Positions 33,615 through 41,560 of a stretch of 64,000 nt of DNA are shown here, one piece after another. The DNA is taken from the NCBI RefSeq assembly GCF_032121415.1, contig NZ_CP135079.1:4898001-4962000 (forward strand). The letters are read 5' to 3'. The position numbers and the translations under genes are program-made. A model generated the notes under the pieces. The model saw only the letters and a program-made list of their open reading frames with translations, did no database searches and was not told where the DNA came from. Within the stretch, counting starts at the first letter, position 1; the number at the start of each line of letters is the position of its first letter. Source of the stretch: Streptomyces parvus. GTDB lineage: Bacteria; Actinomycetota; Actinomycetes; Streptomycetales; Streptomycetaceae.

Positions 33615-34598
33615 TCACTCCGAGGCGGCCAGCGCGATCCCCAGCGGCGTGCGCTCGTACAGCACTTGGTGCCCGTAACGCCGCGAGGTCAGCAGCCCCG
33701 CCCCGCGCAGCACGGAGAGATGGGCCGACACGGACGAGGCGGCCAGGCCCAGCCGGTGCGCCAGCGTGCTCGTCCCGGCCGGTTCGTCCAGCGCGCACAG
33801 CACATCGGCCCGGACCCGGCCCAGCAGCCGGGCGAGGGTCTCCGGCGTCCGCTCCCCGGCCTCGCTCCACAGCCCGCCGATCCCGCGCGCCGGGTAGATC
33901 AGCCCGGGCTGCCAGGGTTCCAGGTGGCCGCCCACCACCTCGGGCCAGACGAAGACGCTCGGCATCAGCACCAGCCCCTGGCCGCCCAGCACCTGTTCGT
34001 GGTCGCCCCGCGTCCCCTTCACGGTGAGCGTCGAACCGTTCCAGCTCAGCTGGGTGCTCACCTCGCCCAGCAGCCCTTCCAGGCCGCTGTCGGCCAGGCG
34101 GCGGGAGTGGTAGGCGATGTCGGCCTCCAGCAGAGCCCGCAACCGGGGCCAGTGCGGCTCGATCAGGGTCCGCCAGGCCTGCTCCAGCAGATCGGCCAGC
34201 TCGTGCACGGCCCGTGCCGGATCGGCCAGCAGGCGCCGGCCCGTCGCGGATTCCCGGGCGCGGGGCCGTTCCGCCAGCGCCAGCGCCATGTCCGCCCGCG
34301 CCACCTCCGGGTCGACCGCCCGGACGCCCGCGATCTCCTCGTCGAAGGTGGCGAACGGGCCGATCGGCGGCGGGCAGATGAAGTCCGGGTTGTGGCCGCC
34401 GTCCGGCATCAGCAGCCACAGCGGTTCGAGGTCGAGGGAGGCGGCCGCCGTACGGATCCGCCGGAGCCAGGGCAGGTGGTAGCCGTGCCGGTGACGACGG
34501 GCCAGGGTGCGCACGGCCTCCTGGGTCTCGAAGAGCGGCGACAGGGCGAACCGGCAGCGCAACAGGTCGCTCTCCCCGAAGTGCAGCTGGAACGGCAC
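33615..34598 (-). CDS. ArsR-type winged-helix regulator (DUF5937-like N-terminal domain)
   Basis: Protein of 327 aa from GTG 34598 with GGAGG 7 bases upstream. The N-terminal 240 residues (PFQLHFGESDLLRCRFALSP) form a helical domain of unknown ligand specificity, with LLMPDGGHNPDFICPPPIG. The C-terminal 85 residues are an ArsR winged helix: LARLLGRVRADVLCALDEP, TSTLAHRLGLAASSVSAHLS as recognition helix, and RRYGHQVLYERTPLG as wing. No Cys metal site in the DNA-binding domain. It is divergent from an MFS exporter across 81 bp and probably represses it. Confidence 0.9.
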   Translation of the reverse strand: MPFQLHFGESDLLRCRFALSPLFETQEAVRTLARRHRHGYHLPWLRRIRTAAASLDLEPLWLLMPDGGHNPDFICPPPIGPFATFDEEIAGVRAVDPEVARADMALALAERPRARESATGRRLLADPARAVHELADLLEQAWRTLIEPHWPRLRALLEADIAYHSRRLADSGLEGLLGEVSTQLSWNGSTLTVKGTRGDHEQVLGGQGLVLMPSVFVWPEVVGGHLEPWQPGLIYPARGIGGLWSEAGERTPETLARLLGRVRADVLCALDEPAGTSTLAHRLGLAASSVSAHLSVLRGAGLLTSRRYGHQVLYERTPLGIALAASE

Positions 34599-34679
34599 GG
34601 CTCCCCCTCCGCGGGTCTCAACATTCGCGCTCAGCCGAAAGTCTACGGAGGGCGGGGGTCCGGGCCCCAGTCTCGTCCC

Positions 34680-36122
34680 ATGCCGACCGACAGCCCCGCC
34701 CCGGCGGACACACCCCGTACCCCGTCCGCCCCGGCGGCGCACGTCCCGGCTCCGTTCCCGGAGCGTGGCGCCCTCCCCGACCCGGGCCCCGCGCCCACGC
34801 TCCGGGACCCCGTCGCGCCGCGACCCGCCCCGGCCCCGGGCCCCGGTGGCGCGGCTCCCGCCATCCCGCGCGGCTACCGCGCGGTCTTCGCCGTGGCCGA
34901 GTTCCGGGCCGTCTTCGCCGCGCATCTGCTCTCGCTGCTCGGCGTCGTCGTCAGCGAGCTCGCGCTCACCGTCCTCGTCTACGACCTCACCGGCTCGCCG
35001 CTGCTCAGCGCGCTGACGTTCGCGCTGGGGCTCCTCCCGTACATCGTCGGCGGAACGCTCTTCGCCGGGGTCGCCGACCGCTACCCGGCCCGCCGCGTCC
35101 TGGTCGTCTGCGATCTGCTCTGCGCGGCCTGCGTCGCCGTGATGCTCGTGCCCGCCACCCCGGTCGCCGGGCTCCTCGCGCTGCGCTGCCTGGTCGCCGC
35201 GATCGCGCCCGTCTTCACCGGAACCCGGATGGCGGCCCTCACCGACATCCTCGGCGAGGGCGACCTCTATGTGCTGGGCCGCTCCCTCCTGCGGATCGTC
35301 TCGCAGAGCGCGATGCTCATCGGGTTCGGCGCCGGCGGGGTCCTGCTCACCGTGCTGTCCCCGCGCGGCGCGATCACCGTCACCGTGGTGACGTTCCTCT
35401 GCTCGGCCGCCATCCTGCGCTTCGGAACCCGCGACCGCCCCGCCCGCGCCACCACCGGCGGCGGCGCGGGCGGGACGCTCCTCAAGGAGTCGCTCTCGGG
35501 CGCCCGCCTGGTCCTGGGCGACCGCCGCATCCGCGCCCTGATGCTGCTGTTCTGGCTGCCCGCGATGTTCGTCGTGGCCCCCGAGGCGCTCGCCGCCCCC
35601 TACGCCGACGCGATCGGGGCATCGCCCGCCGCGCTCGGGCTGCTGCTCTGCGCGATGGCCGTCGGCCACATCGGGGCCGAACTGTTCGTGGGGTCCGCGC
35701 TCAGCCCCCGCAACCGCTCCCGGATCGTCCTGCCGGTCGCCGCCGCCGGCCTGCTGCCGCTGCTCGTGTACGCGGTCCGGCCGGGGCTGCCGCTCGCTCT
35801 GGCCGCCCTCGCGCTGGCCGGGGCGGGGGCCGCGTACGTCATCGGGCTCGACCAGTGGTTCGTCGACGCCGTGCCCCAGGAGCTGCGCGGCCGGGCCATG
35901 ACGCTGCTCACCGCCGGGCTGATGACCGTCCAGGGCCTCGGGATGGCGCTGGCGGGGCTCGCGGCCGAGTTCCTCCCGGTCCACCAGGTGGTCGCCGGAT
36001 CCGGAATCATCGGTACCATCTGCGCGCTCCTGCTCGTGGCCGAGGTCCGCCGGACGGACCCCGGGCGGAGGGCCGGTACCGAAGGACGAGACGGGGCTGA
36101 CCGGCATGTGACCAGTCGGTAA
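34680..36122 (+). CDS. MFS transporter (exporter type)
   Basis: Integral membrane secondary transporter of about 480 aa. ATG 34680 is the first plausible start; the first 60 residues are Pro/Ala-rich and cytosolic (DTPRTPSAPAAHVPAPFPER), so a later start cannot be excluded, and no ribosome site is near the ATG. From residue 65 there are about ten to twelve hydrophobic segments, with the MFS loop motif GVADRYPARRVLVV between helices 2 and 3. The family is the enterobactin-exporter/MFS_3 type. A MarR gene follows 10 bp after the stop and an ArsR gene is divergent, suggesting a regulated efflux unit. Confidence 0.9.
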   Translation: MPTDSPAPADTPRTPSAPAAHVPAPFPERGALPDPGPAPTLRDPVAPRPAPAPGPGGAAPAIPRGYRAVFAVAEFRAVFAAHLLSLLGVVVSELALTVLVYDLTGSPLLSALTFALGLLPYIVGGTLFAGVADRYPARRVLVVCDLLCAACVAVMLVPATPVAGLLALRCLVAAIAPVFTGTRMAALTDILGEGDLYVLGRSLLRIVSQSAMLIGFGAGGVLLTVLSPRGAITVTVVTFLCSAAILRFGTRDRPARATTGGGAGGTLLKESLSGARLVLGDRRIRALMLLFWLPAMFVVAPEALAAPYADAIGASPAALGLLLCAMAVGHIGAELFVGSALSPRNRSRIVLPVAAAGLLPLLVYAVRPGLPLALAALALAGAGAAYVIGLDQWFVDAVPQELRGRAMTLLTAGLMTVQGLGMALAGLAAEFLPVHQVVAGSGIIGTICALLLVAEVRRTDPGRRAGTEGRDGADRHVTSR

Positions 36123-36132
36123 GGTCGGTGCC

Positions 36133-36642
36133 GTGCCGAAGCCGCTCAGCCTTCCCTTCGATCCGATCGCCCGCGCCGACGAGCTCTGGCAGCAGCGCTG
36201 GGGACCCGTGCCGTCGATGGGGGCGATCACCTCGATCATGCGGGCCCAGCAGATCCTGCTCGCCGAGGTCGACGCCGTCGTCAAGCCGTACGGGCTGACC
36301 TTCGCCCGGTACGAGGCGCTGGTGCTGCTCACCTTCTCCAAGGCCGGGGAGCTGCCGATGTCCAAGATCGGCGAGCGGCTGATGGTGCACCCCACCTCGG
36401 TCACCAACACCGTGGACCGGCTGGTGAGGTCCGGTCTGGTCGACAAGCGGCCCAACCCCAACGACGGCCGCGGCACCCTCGCCTCCATCACGGACCAGGG
36501 CCGCGACGTCGTCGAGGCGGCCACCCGGGACCTGGTCGCGGTCGACTTCGGGCTCGGGGTCTACGACTCCGAGGAGTGCGCCGAGATCTTCGCCATGCTG
36601 CGCCCGCTGCGGGTGGCGGCCAAGGACTTCGAGGAGAAGTGA
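36133..36642 (+). CDS. MarR family transcriptional regulator
   Basis: Protein of 169 aa from GTG 36133 with AAGG 8 bases upstream, 10 bp after the MFS gene, so probably co-transcribed. N-terminal helix SMGAITSIMRAQQILLAEVD, then the winged helix: MSKIGERLMVHPTSVTNTVD as recognition region and KRPNPNDGRGTLASITDQGR as wing. Ligand unknown. Likely regulates its own operon. Confidence 0.92.
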   Translation: MPKPLSLPFDPIARADELWQQRWGPVPSMGAITSIMRAQQILLAEVDAVVKPYGLTFARYEALVLLTFSKAGELPMSKIGERLMVHPTSVTNTVDRLVRSGLVDKRPNPNDGRGTLASITDQGRDVVEAATRDLVAVDFGLGVYDSEECAEIFAMLRPLRVAAKDFEEK

Positions 36643-36667
36643 GCACGGGTCTTCCGTGAAGGGGAAG

Positions 36668-36683
36668 CCCTCCGGTCGGAGGG
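36668..36683 (+). terminator. Weak hairpin after the MarR gene
   Basis: CCCTCCG-GT-CGGAGGG inverted repeat (7 bp arms), 26 bp after the stop. Tiny loop; may be a weak terminator. Confidence 0.35.
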
Positions 36684-36725
36684 GCCGCGCGAAGATCGCC
36701 CCGACGCCCGGTTAGGCTCGATGCC

Positions 36726-37052
36726 ATGAAACAGAACGTGCTCACCCGCTACCGGGTGATGGCCTACGTCACCGCCGTCTGGCTGCTCGTCTTCACCGTG
36801 GCGATCATCGCGAAGTACGGCTTCGAGACCGGCGACACCATGCTGATCTCCCAGATCCACGGCGTGCTGTTCATCGTCTACGTCGTCTTCGCCTTCGATC
36901 TCGGCTCCAAGGCGAAGTGGCCCTTCGGCAAGCTCCTGTGGGTGCTGGCCGCGGGCTGCATCCCCTTCGCCTCGTTCTTCGTCGAACCGAAGGTCAGCCG
37001 GGAGGCCCGCGCCCTGGTCACCGACCCGGCCCCGGCCCCCGCGAAGGTCTGA
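36726..37052 (+). CDS. DUF3817 small membrane protein (copy 2)
   Basis: Protein of 108 aa from ATG 36726 (MKQNVLTRYRVMAYVTAVWL). About three membrane helices: VMAYVTAVWLLVFTVAIIAK, LISQIHGVLFIVYVVFAFDL and LLWVLAAGCIPFASFFVEPK; the loop KAKWPFGKL matches copy 1 at 27721. It stands alone between the MarR gene and icmA. Function unknown. Confidence 0.9.
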   Translation: MKQNVLTRYRVMAYVTAVWLLVFTVAIIAKYGFETGDTMLISQIHGVLFIVYVVFAFDLGSKAKWPFGKLLWVLAAGCIPFASFFVEPKVSREARALVTDPAPAPAKV

Positions 37053-37116
37053 CCCGGCACCCCCGGCGCCCCGCGAACCGCCCCGCGCGCAAAGCACCGG
37101 GCGGTTTGCCATCGAC

Positions 37117-37140
37117 ATTTACTAGGACGTCCTAGTAAAT
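37117..37140. promoter_or_regulatory. Perfect 24-bp palindrome, operator of icmA
   Basis: ATTTACTAGGAC followed directly by its exact complement, ending 8 bp before the icmA ATG. It is AT-rich at both ends in a high-GC setting and overlaps the expected -10/start region, so a dimeric repressor bound here would block icmA. GAGGG lies just 1 base before the ATG, suggesting a leaderless or unusual transcript start. The binding protein is not identified; the TetR gene at 38929-39555 is one candidate. Confidence 0.75.
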
Positions 37141-37148
37141 TCGAGGGT

Positions 37149-38849
37149 ATGGACGCTGACGCGATCGAGGAAGGCCGCCTCCGCTGGCAGGCCCGTTACG
37201 ACAAGGCCCGCAAGCGTGACGCGGACTTCACCACGCTCTCCGGTGACCCGGTCGAGCCCGCGTACGGGCCCCGCCCCGGTGACACGTACGAGGGATTCGA
37301 GCGGATCGGCTGGCCGGGGGAGTACCCCTTCACCCGCGGACTGCACCCCACCGGCTACCGGGGCCGTACGTGGACGATCCGCCAGTTCGCCGGCTTCGGC
37401 AACGCCCGGCAGACCAACGAGCGCTACAAGATGATCCTCGCGGCGGGCGGCGGCGGCCTCAGTGTCGCCTTCGACATGCCGACACTGATGGGCCGCGACT
37501 CCGACGACCCGCGCTCGCTCGGCGAGGTCGGACACTGCGGGGTCGCCATCGACTCCGCCGCCGACATGGAGGTCCTCTTCGGCGACATCCCCCTGGGCGA
37601 CGTCACCACCTCCATGACGATCAGCGGCCCGGCCGTCCCCGTCTTCTGCATGTACCTGGTCGCCGCCGAGCGCCAGGGCGTCGACCCGGGCGTGCTCAAC
37701 GGCACGCTCCAGACCGACATCTTCAAGGAGTACATCGCGCAGAAGGAGTGGCTCTTCCAGCCCGAGCCCCACCTGCGCCTCATCGGCGACCTGATGGAGC
37801 ACTGCGCCGCCTCCATCCCCGCCTACAAGCCGCTCTCCGTCTCCGGCTACCACATCCGCGAGGCCGGAGCCACGGCCGCACAGGAGCTGGCCTACACGCT
37901 GGCCGACGGCTTCGGCTATGTGGAGCTGGGGCTCTCGCGCGGTCTCGACGTCGACACCTTCGCGCCCGGCCTCTCCTTCTTCTTCGACGCCCACCTGGAC
38001 TTCTTCGAGGAGATCGCCAAGTTCCGCGCCGCCCGCCGCATCTGGGCCCGCTGGATGAAGGAGACGTACGGAGCCAGGACCGACAAGGCCCAGTGGCTGC
38101 GTTTCCACACCCAGACCGCCGGGGTCTCCCTCACCGCGCAGCAGCCGTACAACAACGTCGTCCGCACCGCCGTGGAGGCGCTCTCCGCCGTCCTCGGCGG
38201 CACGAACTCGCTCCACACCAACGCCCTCGACGAGACCCTCGCGCTCCCCTCCGAGCAGGCCGCCGAGATCGCCCTGCGCACCCAGCAGGTGCTGATGGAG
38301 GAGACCGGCGTCGCCAACGTGGCCGACCCGCTCGGCGGCTCCTGGTACGTGGAGCAGCTCACCGACCGGATCGAGGCCGAGGCCGAGAAGATCTTCGACC
38401 AGATCAGGGAGCGCGGCACCCGGGCCCACCCCGACGGGCAGCACCCCATCGGGCCGATGACCTCCGGCATCCTGCGCGGTATCGAGGACGGCTGGTTCAC
38501 CGGCGAGATCGCCGAGTCCGCGTTCCAGTACCAGCGCGCCCTGGAGAAGGGCGACAAGCGGGTCGTCGGCGTCAACGTCCACCACGGCTCGGTCACCGGC
38601 GACCTGGAGATCCTCCGCGTCAGCCACGAGGTCGAGCGCGACCAGGTCAGCCAGCTCGCCGACCGCAAGGCCGCCCGCGACGACGCCAAGGTCACCGCCG
38701 CGCTGGACGCGATGCTCGCCGCCGCCCGTGACGGCTCGAACATGATCGCGCCGATGCTCGACGCCGTACGGGCCGAGGCCACGCTCGGCGAGATCTGCGG
38801 CGTGCTGCGCGACGAGTGGGGCGTCTACACGGAACCGCCGGGCTTCTGA
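37149..38849 (+). CDS. icmA: Isobutyryl-CoA mutase large subunit IcmA
   Basis: Adenosylcobalamin-dependent rearrangement of isobutyryl-CoA to n-butyryl-CoA, linking valine breakdown to butyrate-derived precursors. Protein of 566 aa, the same length as known IcmA and lacking the C-terminal B12-binding domain, which is a separate small subunit (IcmB) not in this window. The substrate-specific residues are those of IcmA, not of methylmalonyl-CoA mutase: F80 in TIRQFAGFGNA (Tyr in the mutase) and Q198 in EYIAQKEWLF (Arg in the mutase). Other family segments: GLSVAFDMPTLMG, TISGPAVPVFCMYL, LRFHTQTAGVSLT, VADPLGGSWYVE. MeaB at 20.8 kb is a likely partner. Confidence 0.95.
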   Translation: MDADAIEEGRLRWQARYDKARKRDADFTTLSGDPVEPAYGPRPGDTYEGFERIGWPGEYPFTRGLHPTGYRGRTWTIRQFAGFGNARQTNERYKMILAAGGGGLSVAFDMPTLMGRDSDDPRSLGEVGHCGVAIDSAADMEVLFGDIPLGDVTTSMTISGPAVPVFCMYLVAAERQGVDPGVLNGTLQTDIFKEYIAQKEWLFQPEPHLRLIGDLMEHCAASIPAYKPLSVSGYHIREAGATAAQELAYTLADGFGYVELGLSRGLDVDTFAPGLSFFFDAHLDFFEEIAKFRAARRIWARWMKETYGARTDKAQWLRFHTQTAGVSLTAQQPYNNVVRTAVEALSAVLGGTNSLHTNALDETLALPSEQAAEIALRTQQVLMEETGVANVADPLGGSWYVEQLTDRIEAEAEKIFDQIRERGTRAHPDGQHPIGPMTSGILRGIEDGWFTGEIAESAFQYQRALEKGDKRVVGVNVHHGSVTGDLEILRVSHEVERDQVSQLADRKAARDDAKVTAALDAMLAAARDGSNMIAPMLDAVRAEATLGEICGVLRDEWGVYTEPPGF

Positions 38850-38928
38850 GGCCCTGTTCAGGCCTCGTCCTGGGCGGCGGAGCATCTGCACCTCTCCGCA
38901 CCGGGGCGCTACCGGGTCTGAGCGGGCC

Positions 38929-39555
38929 CTAGGCCGCCTGGGCGCCGGCCAGCCCCAGCAGCAGCAGCGAGGTGAAGCCGCTCGCCCACTCGGCGTCCAC
39001 CGGCTCCGCGCTCACCAGGGCCCGGTGCACCACCGCTCCGGCGATCACGTCGAAGATCAGGTCCGCGTTGCGGGCCGCGGCCGAGGCGTCGTCCTCGTAC
39101 CGCAGCTCGCCGCGGGCCTGGGCGCGCTCCCGGCCCAGCAGCACCAGCCGTTTCTGCCGGTCCACGATGGCCGTCCGGATCCGGTGGCGCAGCGAGTCGT
39201 CGCGGGTGGACTCGGCGACCACCGCCATCAGCGCCGTACGGGCCTCCGGCCGCTCCAGCAGCGCGGCGAACTGGAGCACGACGCACTGCACATCGGCGGC
39301 CAGGCTGCCCCGGTCGGGCAGCTCCAGCTCGTCGAAGAGGACCGCGACCGCGTCCACGACCAGCTCGTTCTTGCCCGCCCAGCGCCGGTAGAGGGTCGTC
39401 TTGGCGACCCCGGCCCGGGTGGCCACATCGCTCATCGTCAGCTTCGACCAGCCGAGATCGACCAGGGACGCCCGCGTCGCCTCCAGGATCGCGGTATCGG
39501 CGGCGGCGCTGCGCGGACGTCCTGTTCGGGTGGCTTTGGGGTCGGTGTCGCTCAT
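38929..39555 (-). CDS. TetR family transcriptional regulator
   Basis: Protein of 208 aa from ATG 39555 (MSDTDPKATRTGRPRSAAAD). DNA-binding domain at residues 18-65: ILEATRASLVDLGWSKLTMS and RAGVAKTTLYRRWAGKNEL, the TLYRRW recognition helix being typical. C-terminal ligand domain of the AcrR C16-type (VDAVAVLFDELELPDRGSLA). It is convergent with icmA, and an IR TACCG-GT-CGGTA at 39569-39580 just upstream is a likely self-operator. Whether it also controls icmA is open, since the icmA palindrome is a different sequence. Confidence 0.9.
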   Translation of the reverse strand: MSDTDPKATRTGRPRSAAADTAILEATRASLVDLGWSKLTMSDVATRAGVAKTTLYRRWAGKNELVVDAVAVLFDELELPDRGSLAADVQCVVLQFAALLERPEARTALMAVVAESTRDDSLRHRIRTAIVDRQKRLVLLGRERAQARGELRYEDDASAAARNADLIFDVIAGAVVHRALVSAEPVDAEWASGFTSLLLLGLAGAQAA

Positions 39556-39568
39556 GATGCGGCGACCA

Positions 39569-39580
39569 TACCGGTCGGTA
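39569..39580. promoter_or_regulatory. TetR-type operator (TACCG-GT-CGGTA)
   Basis: Perfect 5-bp inverted repeat with 2-base centre, 14 bp upstream of the TetR start codon; positions it for autorepression. Confidence 0.5.
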
Positions 39581-39653
39581 GGGAGAACGGTTGCGCCCCG
39601 GTGCCCGTGAGACAGATCACCGGGATCACCTGTTCCGGCGGGCCGATCGGCAG

Positions 39654-39676
39654 TTACGCTACGGGTCGTAGCGTAA
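39654..39676. promoter_or_regulatory. Long operator-like inverted repeat TTACGCTACG-GGT-CGTAGCGTAA
   Basis: Perfect 10-bp arms around a 3-base centre. The form resembles TetR-family operators. It is 99 bp from the TetR start and 261 bp from the thioredoxin-like start, so its target gene is uncertain. Confidence 0.6.
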
Positions 39677-39937
39677 GGAAGGCGGCCAGGTCGCCCCGGA
39701 CGCCACGGAACACATGAGCGACAGCCACCGGGGCCTTCAGTCGGGCCCCAGGCGCCGGGTGGGGACCCGGAGCCGCCCGGACCGGCCCGGATGGGGATCC
39801 GGCAGGTCCACCAGGGTCTTTCAGGGGCCCGCGACCGTTCCGGTCCGTCCGCCCTCGCATGCCAGCGGGGGCCCCGGGCCGGGCCGGTTCTCGCGCCCGC
39901 TTTTCGCAGCGGCGCGCTGTCGGGGGAGGATGTGCGT

Positions 39938-40909
39938 ATGCAGCCTAGGAACATGTCCATGAGCGGCGTTGTCGACCTCGCCGCGGTCAAGGCGGCCGGA
40001 GAGGCCAAGGCCAAGGCGGAGCAGGCCCGCGCGGAGGCCGCCCGCACCGGGGGCGCCGGCGCCGTGCCGCCCGCCGCCCTGGTGATCGACGTCGATGAAG
40101 CCGGTTTCGAGCGCGATGTCCTCCAGCGCTCCGCCGAGGTCCCCGTCGTCATCGACTTCTGGGCCGAATGGTGCGAGCCGTGCAAGCAGCTGGGGCCCCT
40201 GCTGGAGCGCCTGGCCGTCGAGTACAACGGCCGCTTCCTGCTGGCCAAGGTCGATGTCGACGCCAACCAGATGCTGATGCAGCAGTTCGGCATCCAGGGC
40301 ATTCCGGCCGTTTTCGCCGTCGTCGCCGGCCAGGCCCTCCCGCTCTTCCAGGGCGCCGCCCCCGAGGCCCAGATCCGCGAGACGCTGGACCAGCTGATCC
40401 AGGTCGGTGAGGAGCGCTTCGGCCTCACCGGGATCGCCGTCGACCCGGACGCCGGGGGGCCGGGCGCGGCTCCGGCCGAGGTGCCGGCCGGTCCGTACGA
40501 CGCGCTGCTGGAGGCCGCCGCGTCCGCGCTCGACGCCAATGACTTCCCCGGCGCGATCCAGGCGTACAAGAACGTCCTCGTGGACGACCCGGGCAACCCG
40601 GAGGCAAAGCTCGGCCTCGCCCAGGCGGAGCTGCTCGGCCGCGTCCAGAGCATGGACCCGCAGGCGGTCCGCAAGGAGGCGGCGGACAACCCGGGCGATG
40701 TGGACGCCCAGATCGCCGCCGCCGATCTCGACCTGGTCGGCGGTCATGTCGAGGACGCCTTCGGCCGGCTCGTCGAGGCGGTCCGCCGTACGGCCGGCGA
40801 CGAGCGGAACACCGCGCGGCTGCGGCTGCTGGAGCTGTTCGAGGTGATCGGTCCGGAGGACCCCAGGGTCACCGCCGCACGCACCGCGCTGGCCCGCGTT
40901 CTGTTCTGA
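39938..40909 (+). CDS. Thioredoxin-domain protein with TPR-like C-terminus (CnoX/YbbN type)
   Basis: Probable chaperone-linked thioredoxin (chaperedoxin) in the cytosol. Protein of 323 aa; ATG 39938 has GGGGGAGGA 7 bases upstream, whereas ATGs at 39953 and 39959 do not. A 50-residue Ala/Lys/Glu-rich start (VKAAGEAKAKAEQARAEAAR) precedes a thioredoxin fold with the redox motif FWAEWCEPCKQLGPLLE (WCEPC) and IQGIPAVFAVVAG with its cis-proline. The rest is four or so TPR-like helices (DANDFPGAIQAYKNVLVDDP, AKLGLAQAELLGRV). Both cysteines are kept, unlike E. coli CnoX (SxxC). Confidence 0.93.
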   Translation: MQPRNMSMSGVVDLAAVKAAGEAKAKAEQARAEAARTGGAGAVPPAALVIDVDEAGFERDVLQRSAEVPVVIDFWAEWCEPCKQLGPLLERLAVEYNGRFLLAKVDVDANQMLMQQFGIQGIPAVFAVVAGQALPLFQGAAPEAQIRETLDQLIQVGEERFGLTGIAVDPDAGGPGAAPAEVPAGPYDALLEAAASALDANDFPGAIQAYKNVLVDDPGNPEAKLGLAQAELLGRVQSMDPQAVRKEAADNPGDVDAQIAAADLDLVGGHVEDAFGRLVEAVRRTAGDERNTARLRLLELFEVIGPEDPRVTAARTALARVLF

Positions 40910-40960
40910 CCCGGCCCCCGGTCCCCTCCGGACGCGCCCGATTGTGCCGATGTGACAAGG

Positions 40961-40995
40961 CGGCCGCACTGCCCACCGGGCGGAGCGGCCGTTTT
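40961..40995 (+). terminator. Terminator of the thioredoxin-like gene
   Basis: CGGCCGC (40961-40967) pairs with GCGGCCG (40985-40991), with an inner GCCC-ACC-GGGC stem, followed by TTTT (40992-40995). 51 bp after the stop codon. Confidence 0.8.
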
Positions 40996-41065
40996 GCCGT
41001 TCCGGCGCCGAAGAGAGGGCGCCGTAAGCCCTCGCTTTACCAAAACTTGACAAAGATGCGAGCTG

Positions 41066-41078
41066 TTACTCGCAGTAA
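41066..41078. promoter_or_regulatory. Inverted repeat TTACT-CGC-AGTAA (site 1)
   Basis: Perfect 5-bp arms with 3-base centre, 13 bp after a TTGACA hexamer. Matches site 2 in its arms; probable binding site for one regulator. Confidence 0.55.
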
Positions 41079-41192
41079 GCCGGGTGGACTGTTCTGTCCT
41101 GTTTCCAGGATGTTTCCCGCCATTCCGTTGTCCCTTTCGTGCCACCCTGTGTCGCCGCTCGATGCCGCCCTGTCGTCCTGTGGTTATCGGCC

Positions 41193-41210
41193 CGTTACTA
41201 GCCAGTAACG
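41193..41210. promoter_or_regulatory. Inverted repeat CGTTACT-AGCC-AGTAACG (site 2)
   Basis: Perfect 7-bp arms with 4-base centre; contains the same TTACT/AGTAA arms as site 1, 127 bp downstream of it. Confidence 0.6.
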
Positions 41211-41560
41211 ATCCCCCTTGTGCCGGGGCCGTGAATGCACCACGATCGGCCACGCTCGGTCCAATACCTTCAGCCCGGTCTCCAGCCGGTGCCCGAGGGG
41301 CTGTTGGTCCCCACCGAGTGGGTCGGCGGCAGAGGCGCCGACCGTGGACAGGGGGGTTCCCGCTCACTGGCGGGGCCTGTCCGACCGGCCGCGCGGACAG
41401 CGCGGCCAGTGGTTGTCGCTCGGGGGTGAACGCCGGTGGATCGGATGCGGGACACGTCTCCGATACGGGCGCTCTCCTTCCCGAGGACGTAGCACTTCTC
41501 CCATCCCAGGACGGGCACGATGCCCGGCCGGAGATGTACGTCCGAGAAGAAGGAGCAAGT

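Larger units (their letters stand above)
39556..39937. other. Control region between TetR and thioredoxin-like genes
   Basis: 382 bp without a convincing gene. It holds the TetR-proximal repeat (39569-39580), a second, longer inverted repeat (39654-39676), and the GGGGGAGGA ribosome site of the downstream gene at 39922-39930. Short open frames in it have no coding signal. Confidence 0.7.
40910..41560. other. 650-bp control region upstream of the DUF6230 operon
   Basis: No gene is visible. It holds a terminator for the thioredoxin-like gene (40961-40995), TTGACA at 41047-41052 (a good -35 but no clear -10), two related inverted repeats (41066-41078 and 41193-41210), and the AAGGAG ribosome site at 41550-41555. 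An in-frame open extension upstream of 41561 lacks a ribosome site and interrupts a clean signal peptide, so it was not used. Confidence 0.7.

Noticed and set aside
33615..36524. 969-residue frame running into the ArsR gene
   Set aside because: Only the last 327 residues are the ArsR protein; the rest is antisense to the MFS and MarR genes.
39677..39937. Short frames between the orphan inverted repeat and the thioredoxin-like gene
   Set aside because: Arg/Pro/Gly-rich, no ribosome site, no recognisable motif; I see no small gene.
41420..41560. Upstream in-frame extension of the DUF6230 gene
   Set aside because: The ATG at 41561 has AAGGAG at ideal distance and begins a normal signal peptide; the extension would bury it.
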